Below, piece by piece: positions 32,275-45,692 of a DNA stretch of 64,000 nucleotides. The notes under the pieces are model-generated. The model ran no database searches and was not told where the DNA came from. It was given only the letters and a program-made list of their open reading frames with translations. The translations under genes and the position numbers were made by a program. Numbering within the stretch: position 1 is the stretch's first letter; every line of letters begins with the position of its first letter. This DNA comes from Listeria floridensis FSL S10-1187 (lineage in GTDB: Bacteria; Bacillota; Bacilli; Lactobacillales; Listeriaceae), in assembly GCF_000525875.1 (NCBI RefSeq), contig NZ_AODF01000027.1, positions 1-64,000 of the forward strand, written 5' to 3'.

Positions 32275-32399
32275 TTTCGTCACTCCTTATCCCACTTAGC
32301 CCCTTTACAAGGATGGTGCGCTCTCGGTAGCAGATTTAGGATCCCTCTCTCTGTTTCCGTATTTCGTCGCCGCTCCTATTATAAGGGATTTTTATTTTT

Positions 32400-32702
32400 T
32401 TATTCTGCCGCACTATCATCATTTGATTCTGCGTCAGTTGAAACCGGTTCTTCAGCTACATCGTATGCAGCGATAACTGCCTCTTGAATCTTTGCACGTG
32501 TTTCTGAGTTGATTGGGTGCGCAATGTCGCGAAACTCCCCATCCGGAGTCCGTTTACTTGGCATAGCCACAAAAAGCCCATCATTTCCTTCGATGACACG
32601 AATATCGTGTACAACGAATTCACCGTCGATCGTGATTGAAGAAATAGCCTTCATTCTTCCATCTGTCAAAACTCGGCGTAATCTCACATCTGTAATTTCC
32701 AT
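32400..32702 (-). CDS. spoVG: SpoVG RNA/DNA-binding regulator, upstream copy
   Basis: 100 residues, starting at ATG 32702 ([20 protein letters not shown]) after AAGGTGGTGAAGG. About 80 percent identical by eye to the downstream copy in the first 80 residues, with a different acidic tail ([16 protein letters not shown]). Two adjacent copies are usual in Listeria (lmo0196-lmo0197) where B. subtilis has one. They are probably cotranscribed from the promoter at 32833-32862. Confidence 0.94.
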   Translation of the reverse strand: MEITDVRLRRVLTDGRMKAISSITIDGEFVVHDIRVIEGNDGLFVAMPSKRTPDGEFRDIAHPINSETRAKIQEAVIAAYDVAEEPVSTDAESNDDSAAE

Positions 32703-32832
32703 TTCCTTCACCACCTTAAGTCTAGTTGCTCAGCTTTTGTTATTTAGCGATCTGTGCAACAAAGTTTTGTCTTGCTTCACAGAAAACAGAGATTCATACT
32801 TTCTCACCAGGCACCTCGTTTTCTATAACCAT

Positions 32833-32862
32833 ATGATAATTAAAAAAAGATGAATTTGACAA
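32833..32862 (-). promoter_or_regulatory. Candidate spoVG promoter
   Basis: Minus-strand TTGTCA (32862-32857) and TATCAT (32838-32833) with 18-bp spacing, giving a leader of about 125 nt before the first spoVG copy. Confidence 0.5.
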
Positions 32863-33368
32863 CTTTGTGAACTCTGGTATTTTTTTGCATTTTAAGCCCC
32901 CTAAAATATTGACATCTATTAATTGTTCATAAATTGTTTTAAATTGTCGACTTTTGTTAATTTGTTATAAAATTCACTTTAAGATTAAATTGCGAAATTG
33001 ACTTGCACAAACTTAAATATCTAAAATCTATTGAAAAAAAGTAATGGTTGATTAAAAAGTGGTGTACAATAAAAATACGATGAAAATTCATATAAAATAA
33101 GAAAATTTTACAAAAACACATTTTCAAGCGAAGCATATTTTTTTCACGAATTCAAAACGAAAAACCCGATACACGTTGTAAATAAAGGACTTTCTTTTAA
33201 TTCCTATTTTGTTTGTCTGAATTTATCTTCATAAAATCAATACTTATGTAACAAAAATGTTAAAATTAGATGACAAGACAGTTGTCTGCAAACTATTTAA
33301 CACTTGTCAGTTTTTGAATTAATAATAATTACGATTGCTATTCATCTTTTCTCACCCATGTCCAAATT
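32863..33368. other. Long AT-rich intergenic region with possible plus-strand transcript
   Basis: About 500 bp without a credible ORF. On the plus strand a TACAAT (33065-33070) and, further on, a terminator-like structure TGACAAG (33271-33277) / CTTGTCA (33303-33309) followed by GTTTTT suggest an untranslated RNA of about 240 nt, but the -35 region is poor. Another candidate plus-strand promoter (TTGTCG, 16 bp, TATAAA) lies near 32945. Confidence 0.3.
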
Positions 33369-33420
33369 AAAAAGCTGCTTTTGGCCAAATTGTGAACCTT
33401 TTTTGACCAGAAGCAGCTTT
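33369..33420 (-). terminator. ABC exporter operon terminator
   Basis: Inverted repeat AAAGCTGCTTCTGG / CCAAAAGCAGCTTT followed by a T-rich tract on the minus strand, after the permease gene. Confidence 0.8.
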
Positions 33421-33426
33421 ATTTTT

Positions 33427-34632
33427 TTACTCTGAACGAAGCGCGTCGATAGGGCGCAACTTGGATGCTTTATTGGCAGGCGCAAGCCCGAAAACAACGC
33501 CAATGCAAAGTGAGAAGACAAAGGAGAAGATGATCGTTCCTATGGTTATACCGGAAGGAATGTCCGCTACGCTACCGAAAACCATAGCACCACTTGCTCC
33601 GATGATGATCCCGATGATACCGCCAACTACGCTAATAACGACTGATTCAATCAAGAATTGCATCAAGATGTCACGCTTTTTCGCTCCAAGTGCTTTGCGG
33701 ATACCTATTTCACGGGTACGCTCGCTCACGGATACAAGCATGATATTCATGATACCGATGCCACCGACTACAAGAGAAATGGCAGCAATTGCACCTAAAG
33801 CCGTTGTAAGAGTACCGCTGATTGTATTAAAGGCACTCAAGATTTCTTGTTGATTGATGACTTGGTATGGTTTTTCTTGATCTGATGAAGCTGTACTGTT
33901 TTCTGTGCCGTCTTGATTGAATTTAATCGATAAACGCGATTCAAGTGTATTTACGACAAAGTCAACATCTTCTGCCGTGTTCGTTTCTACATAGATCGTC
34001 CGGACGTTCGTGTCTTTCAGGAGACGTTGTGCCGCCATAATCGGGATGAAGACTTGGTCGTCGCTTGAACCCATCATCGATGCACCTTTGTCTTTTAAGA
34101 CGCCGATAACTTTATAGGGAAGCCCGTTTAAGCGGATCGTTTTACCGATCGGGTCCGAAAAGCCGAATAAGTCGCTCGCCACATTTGGACCAATCACGGC
34201 TACTTTTTGCCCGTACTCGACATCAATTGGTAGAAGGAAACGCCCTTTTTCCAGCTCCAAGCTTCTTGCAACTTGATACTGGTCATTTGTCCCAATTACT
34301 TTTAAGTTCTTCGACTGGTAGTCATTTGTTGCGTTCGCTTGCCCGGAAAGTTCCGGTGACACACTTTTGACTCCGTCGATATTCTGGTATTTCATCGCTT
34401 CTTCGTAACTAAATTTGTCATTCGGGTTTACCGAAGTATTCATCACGGTAATGAGATTCGACCCGAGGCTACCCATTTGTTCGTTTACTTTTTGGGTAAC
34501 ACCGTTTCCAAGCGAGACAAGTAGAATGACTGAGCCGACACCAATAATGATTCCAAGCATTGTCAGAAACGAGCGGAGTTTGCTCGAACGAAGTTGTTTA
34601 AAGGCCATTTTCATACTTTGCAGGATGCTCAA
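33427..34632 (-). CDS. MacB-type ABC transporter permease
   Basis: 401 residues. One transmembrane helix near the N-terminus (about residues 22-45), a large extracytoplasmic MacB_PCD domain (about 45-270), and three C-terminal helices of the FtsX type containing GGIGIMNIMLVSVSERTREIGIRKA. It forms a tripartite exporter or mechanotransmission complex with the next two genes; the substrate is unknown. It overlaps the ATPase gene by 4 bp. L. monocytogenes lmo0193-0195 are the syntenic genes. Confidence 0.92.
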   Translation of the reverse strand: MSILQSMKMAFKQLRSSKLRSFLTMLGIIIGVGSVILLVSLGNGVTQKVNEQMGSLGSNLITVMNTSVNPNDKFSYEEAMKYQNIDGVKSVSPELSGQANATNDYQSKNLKVIGTNDQYQVARSLELEKGRFLLPIDVEYGQKVAVIGPNVASDLFGFSDPIGKTIRLNGLPYKVIGVLKDKGASMMGSSDDQVFIPIMAAQRLLKDTNVRTIYVETNTAEDVDFVVNTLESRLSIKFNQDGTENSTASSDQEKPYQVINQQEILSAFNTISGTLTTALGAIAAISLVVGGIGIMNIMLVSVSERTREIGIRKALGAKKRDILMQFLIESVVISVVGGIIGIIIGASGAMVFGSVADIPSGITIGTIIFSFVFSLCIGVVFGLAPANKASKLRPIDALRSE

Positions 34633-35318
34633 TTTGAAGACACCTCCTCGTGGAAAAGCTGACCGTCTTGAATGCGGATGCTGCGCGTACCATATTTAGC
34701 AAGCTCCAGATCATGAGTGATCATGACAATGGTATTTCCAGCAGCATTTAGTTCTTTTAAGATGCGCATGACTTCTTTTCCGGTTTTCGAGTCCAGCGCA
34801 CCGGTCGGTTCGTCGGCAAGCAAAATAGAAGGATTCGCAGATAAGGCGCGCGCGATCGCCACACGCTGCTGTTGTCCTCCCGATAATTGTGTTGGAAGGT
34901 TGCGTTCTTTATCTGCAAGGCCTACTTTCCCGAGGGATTCGCGGGCGATTTTCTCGCGCTTTGAAAGACTGTAGCCACCGTAAATAAGCGGCAATTCTAC
35001 ATTTTCAAGAGCAGATAGTTTCGTTAACAAATTAAATTGCTGAAAAATAAACCCGATTTTTTTGTTGCGAATTTCGGACAGCTTGTTGTCATTCAATTGA
35101 TAAACATCCACTCCGTCAAGGTGATAGCTACCCTCATCCGGAACGTCCAAGCAACCAATCATATTCATGAGCGTCGACTTCCCTGAGCCAGATGGTCCGA
35201 CTATCGAGAGAAAATCTCCTTCGTTTACAGAAAGCGAGACATTGTCGAGCGCCTTGAATGTTTCGTCGCCAAGCGTATAGGTCTTTGTAATATTTTTCAT
35301 TTCTATTAGCGGATTCAT
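34629..35318 (-). CDS. MacB-type ABC transporter ATP-binding protein
   Basis: 229 residues. Walker A GPSGSGKST (about 40-48), Q-loop FQQFNLL, signature LSGGQQQRVAIARAL, Walker B ILLADEPTGALDS and the H-loop MITHD are all present. It belongs to the LolD/MacB/FtsE subgroup that powers FtsX-like permeases. Overlaps the permease by 4 bp and follows the membrane-fusion gene by 29 bp. Confidence 0.94.
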   Translation of the reverse strand: MNPLIEMKNITKTYTLGDETFKALDNVSLSVNEGDFLSIVGPSGSGKSTLMNMIGCLDVPDEGSYHLDGVDVYQLNDNKLSEIRNKKIGFIFQQFNLLTKLSALENVELPLIYGGYSLSKREKIARESLGKVGLADKERNLPTQLSGGQQQRVAIARALSANPSILLADEPTGALDSKTGKEVMRILKELNAAGNTIVMITHDLELAKYGTRSIRIQDGQLFHEEVSSN

Positions 35319-35347
35319 AAGCGATCTCTCCTTTCACTTTCAATCAT

Positions 35348-36031
35348 TTAAACACCTGCTAAAGTGCTTGTTTTCTTCGAAGGTAAGATCACTTTATCTC
35401 CCTTAGCTAAACCTTTTGTGATTTCAATGTTATCTTCATTATGAAGCCCTGTTTCAACGAATTTCTTTTCTTTCGTTGTTTTACCATTTTTATCTTTTTT
35501 CGGAATCATGACATAGTACTTGTCGTTATCATCTTTTTGAACGGCTTCAATTGGTAAATAAATGGCATTTGCTTTTTCGTGAACTAAAATAGAAGCATCC
35601 GCCGTCATTCCAGCTTTCAAATCTTTTACGTTATCCAGCGAGATCACAACCGGGAATGAAGAAACGCCATTTTGAACTTGTCCTTGTTCGGCAATTTTTT
35701 CAACTTTTCCTGTAATCGCTTTATCTGGAAGAGCTGTAATGTTCACTTTTACTTCTTGACCGACTTTCACATTTGGAATATCAAGTTCATCCATTTGTAC
35801 CTGCAAGTTAAGTTTGTCATAATTTGGAGCTGCTTGATTCTCGGCGGAAACAACTCCTGCTGCCGTCGCATTTATTTTCATTTCACCTTGTTTCACCGTT
35901 ACTTCCACATTATCGCTTGTTTTACTCGTATTTGTATCTTTGCCCATAGTTAAAAAGACAATGATGGCACCTGCCAAAACGACAATAACGATGATCGCGA
36001 TCAACCACTTAACCCATTTCTTCATTTTCAT
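35348..36031 (-). CDS. Membrane-fusion-like subunit of the ABC exporter
   Basis: 227 residues with an N-terminal transmembrane anchor (about residues 8-30, WLIAIIVIVVLAGAIIVFLT) and a HlyD/YknX-like beta-barrel (QVQMDELDIPNVKVGQEVKV, GKVEKIAEQGQ, AGMTADASILV). It is about half the usual length because the coiled-coil and lipoyl halves are missing; the reading frame is unbroken, so this short form seems genuine. It ends in a membrane-proximal domain (VETGLHNEDNIEITKGLAKG). The ATG follows AGGAGGAAATG. Confidence 0.87.
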   Translation of the reverse strand: MKMKKWVKWLIAIIVIVVLAGAIIVFLTMGKDTNTSKTSDNVEVTVKQGEMKINATAAGVVSAENQAAPNYDKLNLQVQMDELDIPNVKVGQEVKVNITALPDKAITGKVEKIAEQGQVQNGVSSFPVVISLDNVKDLKAGMTADASILVHEKANAIYLPIEAVQKDDNDKYYVMIPKKDKNGKTTKEKKFVETGLHNEDNIEITKGLAKGDKVILPSKKTSTLAGV

Positions 36032-36163
36032 TTCCTCCTACCTTGTAGATAAGTTATGCAATTTTCATTGTAACATATTCAACTTCTGCCTGATTGCGTC
36101 GGGAGACTGATTTATCCAAGTAAGAGCTTGGCTCAGCAAATGTGCACATGGCATTCTTTTCCG

Positions 36164-36193
36164 CAAAAAAAGAAAGCCACTCCTGTAGCTTCC
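36164..36193 (-). terminator. purR terminator
   Basis: Minus-strand stem GGAAGCTAC / GTGGCTTTC (with G-U pairs) followed by seven T, directly after purR. Confidence 0.75.
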
Positions 36194-36195
36194 CT

Positions 36196-37017
36196 TCATT
36201 CTGTCGTAAAATAATTACCTTCTACAACTTCAATTTGCTTTTCTTTTACGTTTACATTTTTGATTTTAACAAGCGACACGTAATCATCAACAAGACGTTC
36301 CTCTGCATATTCCGACTCAGCAAGAACGCCAATCCCAACAAGCACAGCTTTAAACTCGTCGAGCAAGTTCTTCATTCCATTAATTGTTCCGCCAGCTTTC
36401 ATGAAATCATCTACAATCACAACACGCGCTCCTTCAGGAAGGCTACGTTTAGAAAGCTCCATCTTTTCAATCCGCTTGGTTGATCCGGAAACATAATTGA
36501 TGCTCACCGTTGAACCTTCTGTCACCTTACTATCTCGCCTCACGATCACAAATGGCACACTCAGATGCTCCGCGACAGCTTGCGCAATCGGGATACCTTT
36601 TGTTGCCACTGTCATAATTGCATCAATCGGCTTGTCGTTAAATTTGGTCGCAAGAATTTTGCCGATTGCTTTAAGCGTAACCGGCTCTCCGAGTAAATCT
36701 GATAAATATAAATAGCCGCCCGGAAGTAGCCGATCAGGTTCGGCGATTCGACTGCAAAGCGTTTGAACAAAGTCTAATACATCAGCATTATCAGCTTTTG
36801 ATATGTAACGTACTCCGCCAGCAGCGCCCGGCACCGTCTCAAGTGTTCCAATCCCGCGATCTTCAAATGTTTTTTTAATGATCACGAGATCCTCGCTGAT
36901 TGATGATTTTGCTGACCCGTAACGCTCGGCAAACATTGTAAGCGGAACCAGTCTGCGCGGATGCGACAGCAAAAACTGTGTCATATCAATTAACCGTTCA
37001 CTGCGACGAATCTTCAT
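36196..37017 (-). CDS. purR: Purine operon repressor PurR
   Basis: 273 residues of the Bacillus PurR type: an N-terminal winged helix (about 1-75; RRSERLIDMTQFLLSHPRRL) and a C-terminal phosphoribosyltransferase-fold domain whose PRPP motif VVIVDDFMKAGGTI senses PRPP. It represses purine-synthesis genes when PRPP is low. GGGAGAGAG precedes the ATG. A TTGTCA/TATAAT promoter lies about 70 bp upstream, and an ACGT-N5-ACGT repeat in the leader could be part of an autoregulatory site, though it is not a good PurBox match. Confidence 0.96.
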   Translation of the reverse strand: MKIRRSERLIDMTQFLLSHPRRLVPLTMFAERYGSAKSSISEDLVIIKKTFEDRGIGTLETVPGAAGGVRYISKADNADVLDFVQTLCSRIAEPDRLLPGGYLYLSDLLGEPVTLKAIGKILATKFNDKPIDAIMTVATKGIPIAQAVAEHLSVPFVIVRRDSKVTEGSTVSINYVSGSTKRIEKMELSKRSLPEGARVVIVDDFMKAGGTINGMKNLLDEFKAVLVGIGVLAESEYAEERLVDDYVSLVKIKNVNVKEKQIEVVEGNYFTTE

Positions 37018-37084
37018 ACTCTCTCTCCCTTTTTTAAAACCGTATAATTAAATAAAAATAATACGTTTTGTACGTGTTTTCTTC

Positions 37085-37113
37085 ATTATAAAACGACTTC
37101 AGCCGATTGACAA
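37085..37113 (-). promoter_or_regulatory. purR promoter
   Basis: Minus-strand TTGTCA (37113-37108) and TATAAT (37090-37085) with 17-bp spacing. Confidence 0.75.
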
Positions 37114-37129
37114 CTGTGAAGGTCAAATT

Positions 37130-37861
37130 TTACAGTTCTTTATAGCTGATTACTTTTGCCTTTGCCCGTTTGATCATGTCAAACAGCTCAGGCGAAGTGA
37201 GTAGCGAAAGTTCTCTCATTCGATCTTTCGTATAGCTTGAAATCTTTAGCAAATCCTCATCGAGAAAAGCCGGGTGCGTCATCAATTCGATCACTTTATC
37301 AGTATTCTTATACGTTTCAATAATCTTCGCGAGCGTTGCAAGTGTCGCTTCATCCCCGTAAAAATCACCGAGAAAAAGATCTGGCGTTTGCAAGCTGCCA
37401 TAATCCAGCGCCGCTACAGCTCGTCTCACGCTTACGCCATACTTTGCAGCCAGCTTATGTTGGATTTCATAGACATGGGGTTCAATAATATGGTGCATAT
37501 CAAAATGAGTAAAACGAATGCCGGCCGCTTCTACTTTTTCAATTTGAGCAATGAATTCTCGTTCGACTTCTTGTTTACTGTAAGGCGTCGCCATTAATTC
37601 TTCGATCTGACGATAAAAACGTCCTTCTTTATTCACAAGCGTCTTGACGTCTTTTGAAACAGGTCGACCGAAAGTAAGCGTTAAATGGATACCGATATCA
37701 AGCCCCGGGTTCGCTTTCGCCGCTTCAGCTGCTAAATCGAATGCCAGTCCATTCGCAAGCATCGTCGTCGATTTGACAACGCCTGTACGGTAAGCTTCTA
37801 AAATGCCATAAGTAACCCCTTTTGTCATTGCAAAATCATCCGCATTAAAAATCAGTTTCAT
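37130..37861 (-). CDS. ChbG/YdjC-family carbohydrate deacetylase
   Basis: 243 residues. It begins KLIFNADDFAMTKGVTYGIL, with the metal-binding Asp pair, and continues with GIHLTLTFGRPV (His) and FTHFDMHHIIEPHV (His cluster), which together form the polysaccharide-deacetylase-like metal site. Family members remove N-acetyl groups from chito-oligosaccharides; the actual substrate is unknown. It lies between purR and ispE, where Listeria has an extra gene compared with Bacillus. It follows ispE by 12 bp and probably shares its transcript. Confidence 0.88.
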   Translation of the reverse strand: MKLIFNADDFAMTKGVTYGILEAYRTGVVKSTTMLANGLAFDLAAEAAKANPGLDIGIHLTLTFGRPVSKDVKTLVNKEGRFYRQIEELMATPYSKQEVEREFIAQIEKVEAAGIRFTHFDMHHIIEPHVYEIQHKLAAKYGVSVRRAVAALDYGSLQTPDLFLGDFYGDEATLATLAKIIETYKNTDKVIELMTHPAFLDEDLLKISSYTKDRMRELSLLTSPELFDMIKRAKAKVISYKEL

Positions 37862-37873
37862 TTTGATTGCCCC

Positions 37874-38741
37874 CTATCCGATTGTCGTATCATTCCAAGG
37901 CCGCACCATGTAAACTTCATCGCAGAATCCGCGCAAGCCGTTATAAACTCGTTTAGCCCGGGAATATTGCTTTACAACTGCAAACACTGTTGGACCACTC
38001 CCACTCATCATCGCAGCATCTGCACCGAAATCAAGCATCTTTTGTTTAAGTTGCTTAACCTGCGCGTTTTTTTTCAAGTGTCACACTTTCAAGCACATTA
38101 CCCATCGAAGCGCAAACTTGGTCAAGGCTGCCCGTTTCAATCGCAGCAAGCATTCCGGCTGTATCCGGATGGTCAACTTGATCCAGTTGCAATTCTTTAT
38201 AGACAGAAGGTGTTGAAACGCCAATATTCGGCTTCGCAAGAATAATCCAGCAACTAGGCATCGGTCTAAGCCGCTTGATCAGCTCACCGCGCCCAGTCGC
38301 AAAAGCCGTTCCTCCGTAAATACAAAACGCAATATCAGATCCGATCTTGGCACTTAGTTCGGCAAGCTCCTCAAGCGAAAGTCCAAGCTGCCAAAGTTCA
38401 TTCAGCCCCTTGAGCGCGGCCGCAGCATCCGTACTTCCACCCGCAAGTCCAGCAGAAACCGGAATTTGTTTGTCGAGGGTAATTTTAACACCAAGCTTCA
38501 CATGATAAGTTTCTTTCAGCAAAAGCGCTGCTTGGTAAACTAAATTCCGTTGATCGCCTGGAATAAAATGTGCGCGCACGTCTAAAATAATCTTATCCTC
38601 TGGCAAAAGCTCAAGCTGCAAACGATCTGCAAGGTCAATCGTCGTCATAACCATTTCCACTTCATGGTAGCCGTCTCCACGCTTATAAAGAGCATCGAGC
38701 GACAAATTAATCTTTGCCGGTGCTTTCAAATTTATTTTCAT
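37874..38741 (-). CDS. ispE: 4-diphosphocytidyl-2-C-methyl-D-erythritol kinase (frameshifted)
   Basis: Fourth step of the MEP isoprenoid pathway. The N-terminal fragment (38741-38055) carries the GHMP-kinase start [20 protein letters not shown] and the ATP loop [17 protein letters not shown]. The C-terminal fragment has the GHMP motif 3 [15 protein letters not shown] run of eight T at 38067-38074 (seven expected) separates them. Corrected, the sequence reads [12 protein letters not shown] and the protein is 288 residues, normal for IspE. Probably a sequencing error, because the pathway gene is essential in most Firmicutes that use it. Confidence 0.93.
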
Positions 38742-38855
38742 CTTCTCGGCCTCCGTCAGTCCTTCTAAAATCTCTCCGTTTATTTTATCATAAGCGGCCT
38801 AAAATAAGTAGCGCAATTTGAATCCTAAAAAGAGTCCTTTTTGCCGTAAGCAAAA

Positions 38856-38883
38856 TAAAAAGCCGAGCCCGTTCCGGGCTCGG
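38856..38883 (-). terminator. veg terminator
   Basis: Perfect GC-rich hairpin GCCGAGCCCG / CGGGCTCGGC followed by TTTTTATTTT on the minus strand. Confidence 0.9.
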
Positions 38884-38895
38884 CCAATCAAAAAC

Positions 38896-39153
38896 TTATA
38901 AAGCCAGTTCTTTCTTATCGTCATTAAAAACAAGTTCTACGGCATCGGTTAAAATATCCGTATAACTATACGAAACTCTTTCGAAATTGTTTTCATCTCG
39001 ATCAAGCTCAACAATGAAAACGGATGGATATGTTTCTGCTAAAACTCCGCACCGTTCGATCGTTTTTTTACGTCCACCGTGCGCTTTTAATGTCAAAGCT
39101 TTTCCTAGTCTAGCGTCTAGACCTTGTTTAATGCTTGCAATTGTTCTTGGCAT
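38896..39153 (-). CDS. veg: Veg family protein
   Basis: 85-residue Veg protein, starting at ATG 39153 ([20 protein letters not shown]) after GAGGTGG; the upstream in-frame ATG has no ribosome-binding site. B. subtilis Veg is highly expressed in vegetative growth and stimulates biofilm formation; its biochemical role is uncertain. Two consensus-like promoters precede it, matching the strong vegetative expression known for the family. Confidence 0.94.
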   Translation of the reverse strand: MPRTIASIKQGLDARLGKALTLKAHGGRKKTIERCGVLAETYPSVFIVELDRDENNFERVSYSYTDILTDAVELVFNDDKKELAL

Positions 39154-39176
39154 TATTTTCCACCTCACTGTTTACT

Positions 39177-39205
39177 AGTATAACATAAACAGCCGAAAAA
39201 ATCAA
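39177..39205 (-). promoter_or_regulatory. veg promoter, proximal
   Basis: Minus-strand TTGATT (39205-39200) and TATACT (39182-39177), exactly 17 bp apart. Confidence 0.75.
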
Positions 39206-39214
39206 TAAGATATT

Positions 39215-39243
39215 ATTTTATCAGTATAGCAAAAGCTTGTCAA
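39215..39243 (-). promoter_or_regulatory. veg promoter, distal
   Basis: Minus-strand consensus TTGACA (39243-39238) and TAAAAT (39220-39215), 17 bp apart. Together with the proximal site it forms a tandem pair, as in B. subtilis veg. Confidence 0.8.
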
Positions 39244-39265
39244 CAAAGAAATACATTTTTTTTAC

Positions 39266-40721
<1,456 letters not shown>

Positions 40722-40823
40722 GTTAAAACGTCCTTTTTTAAAAATCAGTATGCTTATCATACCATAGCATAAAGAAAAAGCGAAGCCCGATAAGTCAGCC
40801 TCGCTTTTTATACAAGTTTTTAT

Positions 40824-42077
40824 TTAGAGAACTGTAACGGTTACTGTTCTTCGTCCCCAACTCACGCATGAGCCGTAATCTGGGAAGTAAACGTCAACGA
40901 TATTCCCTTTAATCGCGCCGCCAGTGTCTCCAGCGATCGCTTCGCCGTATCCAGATACATAAACGCGTGAACCAAGTGGAATAACACGAGGATCTACTGC
41001 GACTACTTTCAGTCCCGGATTAGCAGATAAATTAATTCCAGTTGCTGTCACTCCGCCGCCTGTATAAGCAGTGGATTCCATCGTATACGTTTTTCCGCCG
41101 CTTGGTGCTGCCGAAGTGTTATTACTGCTCGAACTTGGCTTGTGTGCCGCTACAGTATTTGATGCTGCCGGCTTGTTCGTGCCAGTATGATTGACTGCGA
41201 CAACTTGCGGTTGTTTTGTTCCGCGTGCCACAATTTTATCTGTACTTTCTGAAACAACGGATTCACTAATGCGATTGCGTTGTTTTTCTTTACCGTTTTC
41301 AAATACGATTTCATATTTCACTTTTTTCGTTCCATTTTTTCCTGCAGAAACGACTTTTGTGTTGCCTCTTGCAAGGCTTGAATCTTCTTTATATACGGTT
41401 TCAAAAGCAATAGCTTCATTTTTTTTCTTCTGTTTTTTTATCTACATAAGTAACAAGAATGGTCATGTTTTCTTTTAAATCAGCATCTTTTGCTGGTGAA
41501 ACACGATCTTCTTTACTCAACTTAATATTCTTTTCACTAAGTAAATCGCCAACATTGTTTTTTGTTGACCAAACTTTTTTCTTTTTTTCTCCCCATTTTG
41601 AAGCGATAAGAAAATGGCGCGGTCGATTTTGATGTTTTGGCCGTCTTTTACTTTCGAATCTAAATCAGCACTCACAACATCATGCGGACGTGTCGTAATA
41701 TTTTCGTCCTTCAAAACGTCTCCTACCGTTTTTTTCGTACTCCAAACATTTTCTTTTTTACCATTGTCTATAATGGTTAATTGGTTTGCTTTTGTATAGT
41801 TAATATCCATACCGTCTTTAATTTTTGTATTTTTAGCAGGAGTTACTTCATCATGCGCACCAAGTTTGATACCCGATTCTGAAAGAGCGGCTCCAACTGT
41901 ATCTGCATGTGTTTTAACTTCCATTTTTTCACCAGCGTTTATAATGGTGATATCGTTTTTTGTTCCTTCGAAAACGAAATAAAAAACCAATGATACTACA
42001 ATAACAAATCCTGCAATCAAAATAGGTAGTTTCCATTTTGATAATTGATTAGCGTTACTGCTGTTTTCCATGGTCAT
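40824..42077 (-). CDS. yabE: Resuscitation-promoting-factor-like cell-wall protein (YabE type; two frameshifts)
   Basis: Secreted or membrane-anchored peptidoglycan-active protein. A transmembrane or signal segment lies at about residues 14-36 (WKLPILIAGFVIVVSLVFYF). Three ubiquitin-like DUF348 repeats follow (for example KMEVKTHADTVGAALSESGI), then a G5 domain, a Ser/Thr/Ala linker and the C-terminal 3D domain with its catalytic aspartates (VVAVDPRVIPLGSRVYVSGY, AGDTGGAIKGNIVDVYFPDY). Compensating indels at 41575-41580 (one A too few) and 41419-41426 (one too many) put the 3D domain out of frame. Corrected length is 417 residues. A strong TTGACA/TATAAT promoter precedes it. Confidence 0.9.
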
Positions 42078-42105
42078 GTATTTCTCCCCTTTCTACTCGC
42101 TAGTG

Positions 42106-42135
42106 ATTATATACGGGGGACTAAAGAACTGTCAA
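42106..42135 (-). promoter_or_regulatory. yabE promoter
   Basis: Minus-strand TTGACA (42135-42130) and TATAAT (42111-42106), both consensus, with 18-bp spacing, about 30 bp from the yabE start. Confidence 0.8.
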
Positions 42136-42368
42136 TTTATTGGAAAGTTTGTTCACATTTTCTCAATAAAATCATTAAATCGTTGGTATCAAGCCGTTTT
42201 AAAATTGTGTTTTTACAAAAAATGTTAATTGTGACAAATATATTTCAATAAACTACGACTCGAGGCTTAGGCATAAAATAAGGTGGTTCAGACCAATTTG
42301 CACTCATTGTATACGATAAGCTTAAGAATGCGTTACAGTGACCCTGTTTTGTTACAAAAAGATTACGA

Positions 42369-43138
42369 TCACTTTTCAATCCGAAACAGCTTTTCTGCGT
42401 TAGACGTTGTGAGGCTAGCGATTTCCTCATATTTCATTTCTTTCAATTCTGCAATTTTTTCGGCAACTAACTTGACGTAAGCTGGCTCATTTCGCTTGCC
42501 GCGATTTGGGTGCGGCGCAAGGTACGGGGCATCGGTTTCGACAAGGATACGATCAAGCGGGACTTGTTCCGCCGCAATTTTTGGAAGTTTTGCGTTCTTA
42601 AAAGTTACGGTTCCGCCAAAGGAAATATGAAAATTGAGCGCCAAGCAGGCTTCCATGACTTCAACCGTTTCACCAAAGCAGTGCATAATACCCCCTACTT
42701 CTTCCGCATGTTCTTCCTGCAAAATTCGGATGACATCTTCGGTTGCTTCGCGATTATGGATGACAATCGGTAAATTCACTTCTTTGGCAAGCTGGATTTG
42801 CTTGCGGAAAACTTCAAATTGAACGTCTTTTGGTGATGTATCCCAGTGATAATCAAGCCCCATTTCGCCGAGTGCCACCATTTTCGGATGCTTCGTCAGT
42901 TCGCGAAGCCAGTCTAGATCAGCATCTGTGAAGTCAATTGCATCGGTTGGATGCCAGCCGAGAATCAGGTAGATGAAATCATATTGTTCTGCTAGTTCAA
43001 GGGCGCGTTCGATCGTTTTTTTATTGAAACCGACAACAGCATCTTGGTTACATCGTTTTCCTTGGCGCGTTCGATCACTTCCACCAGATCTTCATCAAAT
43101 GCTGTGTCGTTTAAATGGACATGCGTATCAAAAAGCAT
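42369..43138 (-). CDS. tatD: TatD-family metal-dependent DNase (frameshifted)
   Basis: TIM-barrel hydrolase of the TatD/YcfH type. The restored N-terminus, MLFDTHVHLNDTAFDEDL, has the HxH metal motif and starts at ATG 43138 after GGAGGGA. The remainder has GWHPTDA, GEMGLDYHW (metal Glu), LPIVIHNREA, GGIMHCFGE and VETDAPYLAP. One G is missing near 43037 (ATGCTGTTG for ATGCTGGTTG). Corrected length is 256 residues, normal for the family. It lies between yabE and metG as in Bacillus and Listeria. Confidence 0.93.
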
Positions 43139-43237
43139 TGTCTTCCCTCCAAAAATTCGTTTCCTTCTATTATACTATTTGCATTCGCGTTCGGAAACTC
43201 CGGCGCATTTATAATATATAGTAGAAATTTGTTTAAA

Positions 43238-43280
43238 CTAAAAGACCCCCTCACGGATAGGTATCGCGAGGGGGTTTTAT
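43238..43280 (-). terminator. metG terminator
   Basis: Hairpin ACCCCCTC / GAGGGGGT followed by TCTTTTA on the minus strand, after metG. It separates metG from tatD. Confidence 0.82.
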
Positions 43281-43286
43281 TCATCA

Positions 43287-45692
<2,406 letters not shown>

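Noticed and set aside
42136-42368. Antisense RNA or small ORF between yabE and tatD
   Set aside because: B. subtilis yabE has an antisense RNA, but no convincing plus-strand promoter or terminator was found here, and the small ORF on the minus strand lacks a ribosome-binding site.
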